A stretch of DNA of 51,511 bases, taken from contig CAZSMC010000030.1 in the NCBI GenBank assembly GCA_964607755.1, positions 1-51,511 of the forward strand, read 5' to 3'. Under the pieces are notes generated by a model. That model did not search any database, was not told the origin of the DNA, and worked only from the letters and a program-made list of their open reading frames with translations. Source of the DNA: CAZSMC01 sp964607755. GTDB lineage: Bacteria; Zhuqueibacterota; Zhuqueibacteria; Residuimicrobiales; Krinioviventaceae. Numbering within the stretch: position 1 is the first letter of the stretch; each line of letters begins with the position of its first letter. Positions 1 to 9,286 of the stretch are shown in pieces. The position numbers and the translations under genes are program-made.

Positions 1-201
1 CCTCTCAACATAACGGGCTTTCCCACTTTTGTAATGCTGCAAAGATTTTCTCCCATCAGTGAGATTTTACAATAGTGTAAACATCAGCTATGAGTGATAG
101 TTCCTGCTCAGCCCAACATAGTTCACTCGGAAATTGTTGAATAGATTTCTAATGAATTGCCAGGTGAACCATTGCTTGACTTTTACACAGGAACTTTCGC
201 A
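1..201. other. Edge region with no recognisable gene
   Basis: This stretch lies downstream of the sulfatase stop. On the minus strand a short open frame runs off the left edge (roughly positions 1-80), but I recognise no family in it. I see no convincing terminator hairpin here. Confidence 0.4.
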
Positions 202-1596
202 TCATCCTAAAAAATTGCCGGAGCGGTTTGTGGCTTTGAGTGTGGCAAACGGGTCATTATTTTCCTTCATCCATTTATCAAGTTGATTCGCATACTCGGA
301 TTTCACTTTTTGAAAATCGGGATGCTCGGCAAGATTTTTGAGTTCGAACGGATCGTTCTTTAAATCATAGAGTTCTTCGCCGTGACGAATGTATCTCGTG
401 TACTTGAAATCGTGCGTTCGCAGCATCCGAATCGGATTAACCCATTTTTGTTTGCTGTAATATTCGCTGATGACAAAATCCCGGACTGGGCGCACGCCTT
501 TTCCGGTAACAAACGGTTTTAAAGAAACTCCGTCTCTGTCTGGTTTGGTTAAACCGCAAAAATCGAAAATTGTCGGCATGATATCCACATTGACAGCGTC
601 GAAATCATCAACCTGACCTGTTTGCCGGCCTAATTTTTCCGGAATCCGAATCATAAATGGCACGCGCACCATGTGTTCGTACATGAAGGGGCCTTTGAAA
701 ATCAAATGATTGTGCGTGTCCATATCACCGTGATCCGATGTAGCGATAATGATAGTGTTTTCCCAATGTCCCTGGGCTTTGAGTTCGTCTATGATCTTGC
801 CCACGTGATCATCATATTTTTTTACCCGAATGCGGTACCAATCCCGGTATTTCTCCCATTCTTCTTTGACATCACCCCAAATTCGTTTGCCCTGATCCTC
901 CAGCATAAATTGTTTTTGCACTGGCGGTTTGTTTACAAACCTCTCTTTTTTCCAGCTTTCAGGCAATGGAATGGTCTGGCCCGGCTCAAGTGCGTGTTGG
1001 TTATAACCGTAAATATCGTGCGGATCGATATAAGAAAGTGCCAGAAAGAACGGGGAGGAGACAAATTCGGTGTTTCTCAGCAGACTCAGTCCATCTTTGG
1101 TTGTGAGGGGATCGCTTTTTTCACCAACAGCCTTGTCTTTTTTCAAAAAATGCTGCCAGCCCTGGCGCGCCACAGGATCGTCACCTAAATGCCATTTACC
1201 AACATAGGCCGTGTTGTAACCTGCTTTATTGAGTTGTTTGGCAAAGGTCGGTTCGTGCAAATCCTCACCACCTGCTGCACCAATGTTTCCCATCACACCG
1301 GTTTTGTGCGGATATTTTCCGGTAAAAATAGACGATCGGCTGGGTGAACATTGCGGCGTGGTGCAAAACCCGTGTTTAAAAACAACACTTGAACGTGCCA
1401 GTTCATCCAGATGTGGCGTATCGAAAAAAGAATTCACCGAGCCCATCGCCTGCCAATGTTGTTGATCGGAAAAGAGCAGTAGTATATTTGGCTGTTTCGC
1501 CGGCTGACCGCATTTTTCCCATAGCCCTGACCCAAAAGCCGCCGCCCCAATAGAAGATGTTTTGATAAAATGACGTCTTGAAATGTGAGAACTCAT
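202..1596 (-). CDS. Tat-exported sulfatase (Cys-type, arylsulfatase-like)
   Basis: A 464-aa sulfatase of the alkaline-phosphatase-like superfamily, expected to remove sulfate esters from a glycan outside the cytoplasm. The N-terminus carries a twin-arginine signal (SRRHFIKTSSIGAAAFGSG). The active-site motif CSPSR at residues 83-87 contains the Cys that is converted to formylglycine, and metal-ligand Asp44 sits in SDQQ near the N-terminus. The later KWHLGDD and TSDHGD motifs also fit the family. Length is normal. The start is the ATG at 1596, preceded by GAGGG. It is the last gene of the minus-strand glycan operon, 40 nt after the broken amidohydrolase. No sulfatase-maturating enzyme is encoded in the window. 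The exact substrate cannot be read from sequence, but the GH127, GH5 and fucosidase neighbours suggest a sulfated polysaccharide. Confidence 0.93.
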   Translation of the reverse strand: MSSHISRRHFIKTSSIGAAAFGSGLWEKCGQPAKQPNILLLFSDQQHWQAMGSVNSFFDTPHLDELARSSVVFKHGFCTTPQCSPSRSSIFTGKYPHKTGVMGNIGAAGGEDLHEPTFAKQLNKAGYNTAYVGKWHLGDDPVARQGWQHFLKKDKAVGEKSDPLTTKDGLSLLRNTEFVSSPFFLALSYIDPHDIYGYNQHALEPGQTIPLPESWKKERFVNKPPVQKQFMLEDQGKRIWGDVKEEWEKYRDWYRIRVKKYDDHVGKIIDELKAQGHWENTIIIATSDHGDMDTHNHLIFKGPFMYEHMVRVPFMIRIPEKLGRQTGQVDDFDAVNVDIMPTIFDFCGLTKPDRDGVSLKPFVTGKGVRPVRDFVISEYYSKQKWVNPIRMLRTHDFKYTRYIRHGEELYDLKNDPFELKNLAEHPDFQKVKSEYANQLDKWMKENNDPFATLKATNRSGNFLG

Positions 1597-1636
1597 GAGA
1601 AATCCCTCATATATTTATTTCATTGATTGACTTGGT

Positions 1637-2283
1637 TTAGTTTTGTTCTATTCCGAACCATTGCATAGCATTATCATGATAAATTTTTTGCAAAACCACG
1701 ACTGGCAAATCCAGCGCCTGGAATGGCTGCCTGACTTTGGACGATGTCATGGTATCGGCTGGGGTGAAGTATTGCCAGTGGTGCTGCCAGACATCGGCCA
1801 TTCGTTGTAGATTTTGCGAGTTTTCACTGACACCCAGGTCTGTGCCGTAAAGCAGTCGATCCTGATAATCGATGATAAATTGACGCACTTTATCGCGGTC
1901 CTGCACCTGGAAATGGCAGATGCGCGCCGCCATGTCTACGGCAAAGTTGGGATATTTATCGAGACGTTTTGCCAGTCCGGGTCTTTCCGGTTTTCCATGC
2001 CAATTGTGGTGGAAAAATAAACTATATCCGGATTTTTCAGATGCTGATGATGCGCCCAGGTAAATTCCCGGTCAATGTGTTCCCGGGAAGCTGACCGGGT
2101 CACCAGCGTCAGTAATTTAAAATTGTGCTCTTTTGCTATCTCGGCAAAACCCTCATCAAAAGAATCAATGTGAACGTGCGCATCAAATTTCGGAAATTCA
2201 GCAAATTCGAGCTTGTGTTCATTGCTGCAATTTATCAGCAAAAAAGGGAGAACAAAAAATAGCAGAAATGATGTTTTCTTCAT
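1637..2283 (-). pseudogene. Amidohydrolase (PF04909-like) broken by an internal deletion
   Basis: Two open frames together carry the ends of a secreted metal-dependent amidohydrolase. The upstream part (2283 to 1936) starts with a lipoprotein-type signal (LPFLLINCSN) and holds the barrel-strand-1 metal motif FDAHVHID. The downstream part holds the C-terminal half with YGTDLG, the usual Asp ligand strand. At about 1966-1978 the first frame (DPDWQNV) runs straight into sequence that in another frame reads LAKRLDKYPNFAVDMAARI, typical of the late barrel. Roughly 100 or more central residues are missing and the frame is shifted, so translation ends at 1936. The words CTGGCAAAACG at the join could serve both sides, which suggests a microhomology deletion or an assembly collapse. 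As written it cannot make a working enzyme. It lies inside the operon between the GH127-like gene and the sulfatase. Confidence 0.8.
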
Positions 2284-2313
2284 AATGTCACCTGTTGGTT
2301 TGGGCTAGATTTT

Positions 2314-4359
2314 CTATTTCACCACCGGAAATTCCGCAATGCGCAAACGTGCGCAGCCGTACGGCACTAACGTCACAGTGTCTTCGGGCGTGTCTACGGT
2401 TACCGGACTATGTGGCGTTTCACCAGCCGAGTTGTGACGCATTATCCATCCAGGTATTTTATACGCCGGAACGCTGATGACAACCGGCGCTTCATGCTGC
2501 CAGGACAGGTGGCTATCCCATTGCTCGATATACACCATGTCCCCGCGATCGCCAAAAGGATATTCGTGAAGCGAAAATCGTTCGATGTTCATGGTGTTTT
2601 CCGGCAGTTGCGGATCGATTTTCAATCCATAATTCCACGCGGTTGCTGGTTCAATCTGCCAGTCGGCTGATCCCATGTAATTGATCGTCCGGTAGCTTTT
2701 GGATTCCAATTGAATTTGGCTGAACTCTTTGCCGATGCGCAGTGCAAAATAGAGCGGTCCTTTTCGCACAGCGATGCTGTTGTTGTACCGGCGCTCTGTG
2801 AAAACGGGCATAGTCAATGTCACGTTTACCTCGTCACCGTTTTGCCAGGTTCGCTTGATCGGTAAAAGCGTACCCGGTTCCCCGCTCATTTTCTCCTGGC
2901 CTACTTTGATCTGCGCATGAGTTGCCCAGGAAGGAATGCGGAGATACAGCGGAAAGCTAACTGGATTTTCTAACTTTACAGCAAGCCGGATTGTGCCGTC
3001 GAACGGATAATCTGTCTCTTCGATAATTTTCACTCGCGTTCCCTTGCCTACAATCGCTTCGACAGTGGATGGCGCGTAACACATTGCAGCCACGCCGTTA
3101 TCGTGGGTGGCGAACCACAGGTGCTTGGTGTACTTTGGCCAGGCCTGATGCATGTTAGCCAGACAGCACGGATAATTCGGCATCAGGCCGTAAATGTTGG
3201 AGGCCTCGCCGTTGGTGCTCCAGTCGCGCTCGGCAGCTGAGACCAATACCTGATTGGCTTGCTGGTCGTATTGATGCGCCCAACCATCTGGCGTCATGGT
3301 GCCGGGCAGACTGTTATAAGCCAGCAATTCCAGCCGGTCTGCCAGTGCCGGGTCGCCGAATATTTCGATCAATTTTTCCAGCGAGAACATGGATTCGACC
3401 ACAGCGCACATTTCTGTGCCCTGGATTGGCGATTTGCCGGAGAGATGTTCATCCCCGGAAAACCGGCCGCCAACCTGACCATGATGTTTGTCGTATTTTT
3501 CGAGTGCGGCATAAACAGTACGTTTGAAGCGTTCATCCCCGGATTGCTGGTACCAGAGCCCCGGATATTTGAATGCCATGGCATTATTGACCACATGCGC
3601 GGTGAGGCCGTCGGCTTTCCAGTTGTGCGGGATCTCGCCATTGGCCACGGCTGCAGAATCCCAGGGAAAAGTTTCGTAATAAGCGGTCCAGTCGTAGCAG
3701 TTGTTGTGGATGGAGTCAATAACTGCCAGAACCATGGGGTTTTGCGTGCGCCGGTACAGCCAGTAGCCGGTGACAGCGTTTTCCATAGCCCTCATGCCGC
3801 GCCACGAGTCGTCCGGCCAGTCAGGCTGGGCGTCATGAAGGTACTGGAAATAATTGGTTAAAAGTTCGATTACCCGGTCATCATTAGTGGCTTCGTAATA
3901 GTTGATCAGAACCTTGCCGGAAACAGCCAGCGGCCAGCGTTCCCAGGGCTTGCCCGGCCCAAACCAGCCGTTTGGCTGCTGACTGTTGAGAATCCACTCT
4001 ATGAACGGTTCAGCCTTTTCCTTTAGCCGTTCGTCATCTAAAATATATGCCAGCGGCACCAGTCCGTCAAGATAATACGGGCCGCGCTCCCAGGACTCGC
4101 TGCCGCCGCCTTTCCAGGCGGAATTTTTTATATCCGGCCAGAACTCGTCCAAATGACCGGTGAGACCGTTTGCCATGATGTTCAATTGATCTTTTAGCCA
4201 TCCTTGCGGCTTGACAGCACCAAGGGGCAAGGAAACCAGTTTTGTTTGCAAAAGTGGTTCCGGATTGGTTGGATAATGCTGGTTTTTTGTCGTTTTCCCG
4301 CAAACACAAAAAAGAAAAGTGATTGCGGCAATAGAGCAAAAAAATATTTTCAAACGCAT
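2314..4359 (-). CDS. GH127/DUF1680-like beta-L-arabinofuranosidase-type lipoprotein
   Basis: A 681-aa glycoside hydrolase of the PF07944 (DUF1680, GH127-like) superfamily, whose characterised members remove beta-L-arabinofuranose and related sugars. The (alpha/alpha)6 barrel fills the first two thirds, with typical words such as GPYYLDGLVPLAYIL and GTEMCAVVES. The adjacent-Cys segment NYPCCLANMHQ matches the zinc-bound Cys region of the family, followed by beta-sandwich domains. I chose the ATG at 4359 because AAGGAA lies 8 nt upstream and the protein then begins with a lipoprotein signal (FLFCVCGK). A longer frame starts at 4398 but has no ribosome site. It follows the GH5 gene after 52 nt. 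Assignment to GH127 rather than GH146 or an unnumbered relative is uncertain. Confidence 0.85.
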   Translation of the reverse strand: MRLKIFFCSIAAITFLFCVCGKTTKNQHYPTNPEPLLQTKLVSLPLGAVKPQGWLKDQLNIMANGLTGHLDEFWPDIKNSAWKGGGSESWERGPYYLDGLVPLAYILDDERLKEKAEPFIEWILNSQQPNGWFGPGKPWERWPLAVSGKVLINYYEATNDDRVIELLTNYFQYLHDAQPDWPDDSWRGMRAMENAVTGYWLYRRTQNPMVLAVIDSIHNNCYDWTAYYETFPWDSAAVANGEIPHNWKADGLTAHVVNNAMAFKYPGLWYQQSGDERFKRTVYAALEKYDKHHGQVGGRFSGDEHLSGKSPIQGTEMCAVVESMFSLEKLIEIFGDPALADRLELLAYNSLPGTMTPDGWAHQYDQQANQVLVSAAERDWSTNGEASNIYGLMPNYPCCLANMHQAWPKYTKHLWFATHDNGVAAMCYAPSTVEAIVGKGTRVKIIEETDYPFDGTIRLAVKLENPVSFPLYLRIPSWATHAQIKVGQEKMSGEPGTLLPIKRTWQNGDEVNVTLTMPVFTERRYNNSIAVRKGPLYFALRIGKEFSQIQLESKSYRTINYMGSADWQIEPATAWNYGLKIDPQLPENTMNIERFSLHEYPFGDRGDMVYIEQWDSHLSWQHEAPVVISVPAYKIPGWIMRHNSAGETPHSPVTVDTPEDTVTLVPYGCARLRIAEFPVVK

Positions 4360-4411
4360 AACATGTTCCTTTTTGAATGTTTTTATGAGGTAAAACACAT
4401 CGCGTCAGATA

Positions 4412-6361
4412 CTATCTCAATAATAGCATCTGCCGGGTTTTGGATTCGCTGGCTGTTCTGAGCTGATAAAAGTAAACCCCGCTGGGTGCCGGCTGGCCGT
4501 ATTTGTCGTAACCATGCCAGGTGAGGTGATGCTCGCCCGCGCTTTTTACGCCGGATAAAGACCACACCTCCTGGCCGCAAAGGTTGTAAATCCGCAGGGT
4601 AATGTTTGCCGGCGAGGCAAGTGAATAGCGGATAACAGTTGCCGGATTGAACGGATTCGGAATGTTGGGATAGAGTGAAAATACACCCGGGACGGGTAGA
4701 GCATCAGCGACTCGCACCACGCGAGGGTCTACCAGACGGATGTGATCGAAATAAATATCAATGCCGTTCAAATTGTGATGTTCAGCCACAATCTGAAACT
4801 CGTTGATTCGCGTCCAGTCGAATTCGCCTTGCGGACTGTACCAGCCATCATCCCATGAACCGTGTTCGGTAAATTCGTCTAACGGAATTTGCAGGTGCTG
4901 CCAGGTGCCATCCCATGTTGCTCTGGATTCATCGAGCGTGATGCGCATGCGCCAGGGATGATCGTCCGGATCATCGGTTTTGGTATCGACAAAACGCATA
5001 TCCAGCGACGAGCCCGGAGAGCTGCACCGCACCCAGAAATCGATGGCATAGCCTTCCTCTACCAGCCAGGACAAATCACGAACAGGTTCGAATCTAAAAG
5101 TAATGTTGCCGTATTGCGAAGAGCCGCTCCAGTGTATGCAGTATGTACCTTTCACCGGATTTTCTTCAGAGTAGTAGTTGATTGCACCATCCGCTGCCCA
5201 ACTGGCTTCCAGAATGCGGCTGCCAATGGCGTCGTCATAGATCCTGAAACCAGTGGTATCAGGTATTATTTCAAACTCTTTTTGCTCCGGTGCATTCAAG
5301 TCCAGCGCCTCGAGCAGAGGAATGTTGAGATCGTACTCGAACAAATCATTGCCGCCCTGTTCGAATAATCCAAAGCCGCCCTTGTAATCCCAGGTTGTCC
5401 AGGCAATTTTATTTTCTTCGAAATAATCCTGAACAAGGTCATACCAAAAGACGCGGTCTTCTTTGTCACTGTTCGGTATGTACACGCCAAATTCTCCGCA
5501 AAACAGCGGAACCTGGCGTTCAGCCTTGAATTTTACGGCAATGTCAATGAGTTCTTTAACGTGTTCCATAGTGCCGTCATTCGGGTAACTGTTCATCGAA
5601 CTTGCGATCCAGGTGCCTTGGAGCTCCGCAGGCACTTCGGGCATGCGGCTGGCATCGTAGGGAAACGGCACTCCGGACAGTGGGGCCATGGACGGATTTG
5701 TCCAACTGGCGCCCTGGTGGGTGAACATGAACGGATCGTAAAAATGAAAAGTGTAAATGAGATTATCATCCTCATATTCCGGCATATTGTCCAGGTTGTT
5801 GTAACTGTTCCAGCCTGCCGGACCAATGATAATAGTATGCTTTTGATCGACCGACCGGATGGCATCAACGACCTTTTGCTGAATCTCATTCCATCGCCTG
5901 TCCGAAATACCGTGCGGTTCATTCAGCACTTCGTAGTAAATATAGGTGAATCTGTTTTTGAAATGTTCCGCCATTTGCGTCCACACCGGCACGAGCACTT
6001 TATCGATGTCCGGATCTGTTGATTCGTCCACACTAAAGGTGTGATTGTCAAAAATGAGATGCATTTTTAGGTCTTCAGCCCAGTCTACCACCTGATCCAG
6101 AAAATGGAGAAAGAGAGGATCAAGCGTATAGTCCGGTGCCCCGCTGGTCATGTGATGGAGATTAATCGGCAGCCGGATGACATCGCAGCCCAGACTCTGC
6201 ACATTGATGAAATCCTGTTTGGTGAACTTTGTGAATTGAATCTGTTGCGGTGTCGATGTTTGAAACCAGTTTGTAAAATTGACACCTCGGTGAAACGGTG
6301 GTGTTTGTGTCAATCCGGTTGTTACAAATATAAGAATGATAATAATTGCAAAGTGACGCAT
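4412..6361 (-). CDS. Secreted GH5 endoglycanase with carbohydrate-binding and C-terminal sorting domains
   Basis: A 649-aa secreted modular enzyme. A signal peptide is followed by a GH5 catalytic barrel (about residues 20-360). The acid/base Glu148 lies in YYEVLNEPHG and the nucleophile Glu290 in LFCGEFGVY; HFYDPF is also typical. A beta-sandwich module at about 370-550 resembles family-11-like carbohydrate-binding domains. The last 85 or so residues (YPNIPNPFNPATVIRYSL ... SGVYFYQL) are the sorting domain seen on type-IX-like secreted proteins of the FCB group. The ATG at 6361 has AGAGGTG at good spacing; a GTG two codons upstream is a poorer start. It probably cleaves a beta-1,4-linked backbone such as glucan, mannan or xyloglucan; the exact linkage is not readable. 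It lies 18 nt after the asparaginase-like gene. Confidence 0.9.
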   Translation of the reverse strand: MRHFAIIIILIFVTTGLTQTPPFHRGVNFTNWFQTSTPQQIQFTKFTKQDFINVQSLGCDVIRLPINLHHMTSGAPDYTLDPLFLHFLDQVVDWAEDLKMHLIFDNHTFSVDESTDPDIDKVLVPVWTQMAEHFKNRFTYIYYEVLNEPHGISDRRWNEIQQKVVDAIRSVDQKHTIIIGPAGWNSYNNLDNMPEYEDDNLIYTFHFYDPFMFTHQGASWTNPSMAPLSGVPFPYDASRMPEVPAELQGTWIASSMNSYPNDGTMEHVKELIDIAVKFKAERQVPLFCGEFGVYIPNSDKEDRVFWYDLVQDYFEENKIAWTTWDYKGGFGLFEQGGNDLFEYDLNIPLLEALDLNAPEQKEFEIIPDTTGFRIYDDAIGSRILEASWAADGAINYYSEENPVKGTYCIHWSGSSQYGNITFRFEPVRDLSWLVEEGYAIDFWVRCSSPGSSLDMRFVDTKTDDPDDHPWRMRITLDESRATWDGTWQHLQIPLDEFTEHGSWDDGWYSPQGEFDWTRINEFQIVAEHHNLNGIDIYFDHIRLVDPRVVRVADALPVPGVFSLYPNIPNPFNPATVIRYSLASPANITLRIYNLCGQEVWSLSGVKSAGEHHLTWHGYDKYGQPAPSGVYFYQLRTASESKTRQMLLLR

Positions 6362-6379
6362 AGACACCTCTTTTAGTAT

Positions 6380-7405
6380 TTACAATGTTTTGAAATGTGC
6401 TCCGGTTATGGCGTGAAATCCGGTGTTTGTCCAGTAGCTCACCGACGGTTCTTTTTCCTCTCTTTTCAGGATAGACGCACAACCGACTTTGCCATTTTTG
6501 TTCACGGCAATGAATTTATCATTGAAATTGACCTTGTCCAGTCCGCCATTTATCTCGATGATGCGCTGACAGGCGGCTTCACAGGCTTGTTGTGGCGAGT
6601 CACCGGCACGCATGCGCTCGACGATGAAAAAGCTGCCGCAGGTGCGGATAACCTCTTCGCCGCGACCGGTGGCGCCAGCCGCACCGATCTCGTTGTCCAC
6701 GTATAATCCTGCCCCGATGATCGGCGAGTCGCCCACACGTCCGGAAATTTTCCATGCCAGGCCGCTGGTGGTGGTGACGCCAGCAATGTTGCCAGATGCA
6801 TCCACACCAAGAACATTTATGGTTCCGGTGGGCCGGTCCGGGAGATCATAATTCCCATCCTTGGGGGGAAACCAGTCGTCCTCGTCACTCAGATTTTCTT
6901 TCCATTCCAGCCACCGCTTTCTGGCGTATTCCGTCAGCAGGTTTTCCGGTTTGAATCCGTGAAGTATGGCAAATCGTCTGGCGCCCTCACCAACCAGATG
7001 AATGTGATCGGTTCGTTCCATAACCAGCCGCGCCACCGAGCAGGGTGTTTTGATGTCCTCCATGCATGCGACGGAGCCGCAGTTGTGCGTGGCACCGTCC
7101 ATGATGCACGCATCCAACTGGACAACGCCGTCTTCGTTTGGCAAGCCACCGTAACCCACACTGGCGTCTTCCGGGTCCAATTCGGCAACATTGGCGCCTT
7201 TTTCAACAGCGTTCAAAATGTGTCCGGTGCGGTTTAACTCGTCCCAGGCCGGCTGCAATACTTTACGGCCCCAATACTCACCTCGACTGCAGACTAAAAC
7301 CGGTCGTTGGCCAGAGGGAGCGGCTTTAACATTTTTAAGCAGCGGCAGGGATGCTGCTCCCAATAGCCCGGTGAGAAAATGCCGGCGGTTGAGGGGTTGA
7401 GACAT
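6380..7405 (-). CDS. N4-(beta-N-acetylglucosaminyl)-L-asparaginase-like Ntn hydrolase
   Basis: A 341-aa member of the asparaginase-2 / glycosylasparaginase family, which hydrolyses the GlcNAc-Asn bond left after deglycosylation of N-glycoproteins. A twin-arginine signal (NRRHFLTGLLGAASLP) directs it out of the cytoplasm. The family autocleaves before a catalytic Thr, here Thr195 in RPTGTINVLG, giving alpha and beta subunits. Substrate-pocket words follow (GRVGDSPIIGAGLYVDN and GAAGATGRGEE). Length matches the bacterial enzyme. The start at 7405 has a very strong AAGGAGG. Its place between GH5 and GH127-like genes suggests that the operon handles glycoprotein or amino-sugar-linked material as well as polysaccharide. 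Substrate choice between glycosylasparagine and plain asparagine derivatives cannot be decided here. Confidence 0.9.
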   Translation of the reverse strand: MSQPLNRRHFLTGLLGAASLPLLKNVKAAPSGQRPVLVCSRGEYWGRKVLQPAWDELNRTGHILNAVEKGANVAELDPEDASVGYGGLPNEDGVVQLDACIMDGATHNCGSVACMEDIKTPCSVARLVMERTDHIHLVGEGARRFAILHGFKPENLLTEYARKRWLEWKENLSDEDDWFPPKDGNYDLPDRPTGTINVLGVDASGNIAGVTTTSGLAWKISGRVGDSPIIGAGLYVDNEIGAAGATGRGEEVIRTCGSFFIVERMRAGDSPQQACEAACQRIIEINGGLDKVNFNDKFIAVNKNGKVGCASILKREEKEPSVSYWTNTGFHAITGAHFKTL

Positions 7406-7447
7406 GATGTGCCTCCTTTTGAAAAAGTTTGATTCAAGCGAAAAAAA

Positions 7448-9286
7448 TCACTCTTGTTTGAAAATCACTTTGTGTCGTGTTTGAACCGGTACACGCTGAA
7501 TGGGTTCTTCACCGTTGCGTTTAAATAGTCGCCACTGATCTGTCCAATCTTTGTAACCGGTTTGCTCGCCCATAGGCACAAGCACAGTATGCCCGGCGAT
7601 GTTGCCGATGCGCGATGGGAACTGGTAGTGTGTTCCGGATATGGCAAATGAATTGTCGTCTTTTGCTGAAAGCTTTGCAATGCGATTCTGGTCGAAAATG
7701 ATTTCCTGCGGAAAATCAGCATTATGTTTCGTATCGGCAGCCAATAGCAGGGGGCCGTGAAAAATAAATGCCGGATAAGCGTATCTGTCGAAATGCCGTT
7801 TTTTCAATAAATTATTTCCCTGCTCATCCAGGACCCGCAGTGGCACAGCAAATTCGATGGCTAATTCATCGCCAGCTTTCCATGTTCGCTCTATCGACAA
7901 ATATCCATCTGAACGCTCAATTTTTTTTGATGCGCCATTGAGCTTGACTCCTGGATTTTCCGCCCAATCGGGGATGCGGCATTTTAACAGAAACTTTTGT
8001 GATGAGTCCGGATTGATTTTGATGATCACATTGCCGCCAGCCGGGTAATCTGTTTCTACGCTTAATTGCACAGGGTTTTCATTCACCATTAAATCGCAAG
8101 ATGCAGGTGTGAGAAAATTTATCCGGACTGTTTGGTTCCGGCTTGCTGCCGTGTAATTCAGCAGTTCCGCGTAAGCGTACAATCCGTGCATCAGGCAGCA
8201 CCACCACGATTCGCTGTACGCGGATTCGTAACCAGCCGGAGTAATGACAGCATGGCCAAAGGCGCCATTGGCTGTTTGGTGGAAATAGAGCCCATTGCGC
8301 CAGGTATTTTCGGCTTCAGTCAGGTAAACAGCATCTTGCGTAATCGACCATAAGGCAAGATTCAGCCGCAGCCAGTCTGTAAGCGAGCAGCCTTCAGTGC
8401 GGTGGTCCACCGGATACCATTCGCACACGCTGCCATCAATGCGTTTGCCGTAACGCATCACATACTGCCAGTAACGCTCGGAAAGCTGCTGGAACAAATC
8501 TGCGTCTTTGGTATGAGCATATAGCATAGCCATTCCAGTGAGCGTGTTGAGATAGGAATGAGAATGATAATGGCCCCATTCCGGCATGAGTCCGGCAACC
8601 TTTTTCCCCGTCTCCAGAATAGAATCATCGCCGGTTTCTTCGTACAGCATGACCAGGCCTTCGAGAATGCTGGTTTGATGGGTTTTGATAAAATGCCGGC
8701 GGTTGCTTTGCGGATTCTCCCAGTCGGCGTACCCTTTTTCGGTCCACGGATGGTCAGCATAGAGCGTTGTCCATTTTGGCACGGTGTTTTTGAAATAATC
8801 TCCCAACCTTTGTGCAGCGTTCAAAACCTGTTGATCGCCACACAGGCGGTAATACTGGATCAGTCCAACCAGCAGCCGGCCGTGCCCGAAAATCTGCCGT
8901 CCCCACATATCCCAGCCGTCGTCAATTTGACTCATGCCGAAACTGCCGTCAGCGTTTTGATGCGGCAAAATGCGCTCGGCAATGCTGTCCAGTTTGGCCG
9001 GATGCTGACCGGTCAGCCTGGATATGTAACTCCAGGCACCCAGAATTCGGCCGGAAACATCGCCTTCGTATTCTTCAAACCGGCGCTTGAGCCCGGGAAT
9101 GCGGGCAACATCCTGGACGATAAGATCAAGATCATAAGGATGATGTTGCAGCCGTTTCTCGGTCAATTCGATCCGCTTTTCAAGTTGTCCGCCCGGAGTG
9201 ATGCGGGCTGGAGTGTGAATTTGTTCAGCGCCCGGTCCAGAAAAGCAAAGCATGACCATAATGGTGAAAAAGTAAAGCTTTATCAT
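7448..9286 (-). CDS. Second GH127/DUF1680-like glycoside hydrolase
   Basis: A 612-aa secreted six-hairpin glycosidase related to the GH127/DUF1680 group. After a signal peptide (FFTIMVMLCFSG) comes an alpha-helical barrel, then a double-Cys segment (SESWWCCLMHGLYAY) matching the family's metal-binding Cys region, then beta-sandwich domains with CRIPDWA and FHGPLLLAAD. It is diverged from the GH127-like gene at 2314-4359, so the two are not a recent duplication. Its ATG overlaps the stop of the upstream DUF1080 gene (ATGA at 9283-9286), which implies translational coupling. An AAGG sits 8-9 nt before the start. A beta-L-arabinofuranosidase role is plausible, but divergence from characterised enzymes makes the substrate uncertain. 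Confidence 0.78.
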   Translation of the reverse strand: MIKLYFFTIMVMLCFSGPGAEQIHTPARITPGGQLEKRIELTEKRLQHHPYDLDLIVQDVARIPGLKRRFEEYEGDVSGRILGAWSYISRLTGQHPAKLDSIAERILPHQNADGSFGMSQIDDGWDMWGRQIFGHGRLLVGLIQYYRLCGDQQVLNAAQRLGDYFKNTVPKWTTLYADHPWTEKGYADWENPQSNRRHFIKTHQTSILEGLVMLYEETGDDSILETGKKVAGLMPEWGHYHSHSYLNTLTGMAMLYAHTKDADLFQQLSERYWQYVMRYGKRIDGSVCEWYPVDHRTEGCSLTDWLRLNLALWSITQDAVYLTEAENTWRNGLYFHQTANGAFGHAVITPAGYESAYSESWWCCLMHGLYAYAELLNYTAASRNQTVRINFLTPASCDLMVNENPVQLSVETDYPAGGNVIIKINPDSSQKFLLKCRIPDWAENPGVKLNGASKKIERSDGYLSIERTWKAGDELAIEFAVPLRVLDEQGNNLLKKRHFDRYAYPAFIFHGPLLLAADTKHNADFPQEIIFDQNRIAKLSAKDDNSFAISGTHYQFPSRIGNIAGHTVLVPMGEQTGYKDWTDQWRLFKRNGEEPIQRVPVQTRHKVIFKQE

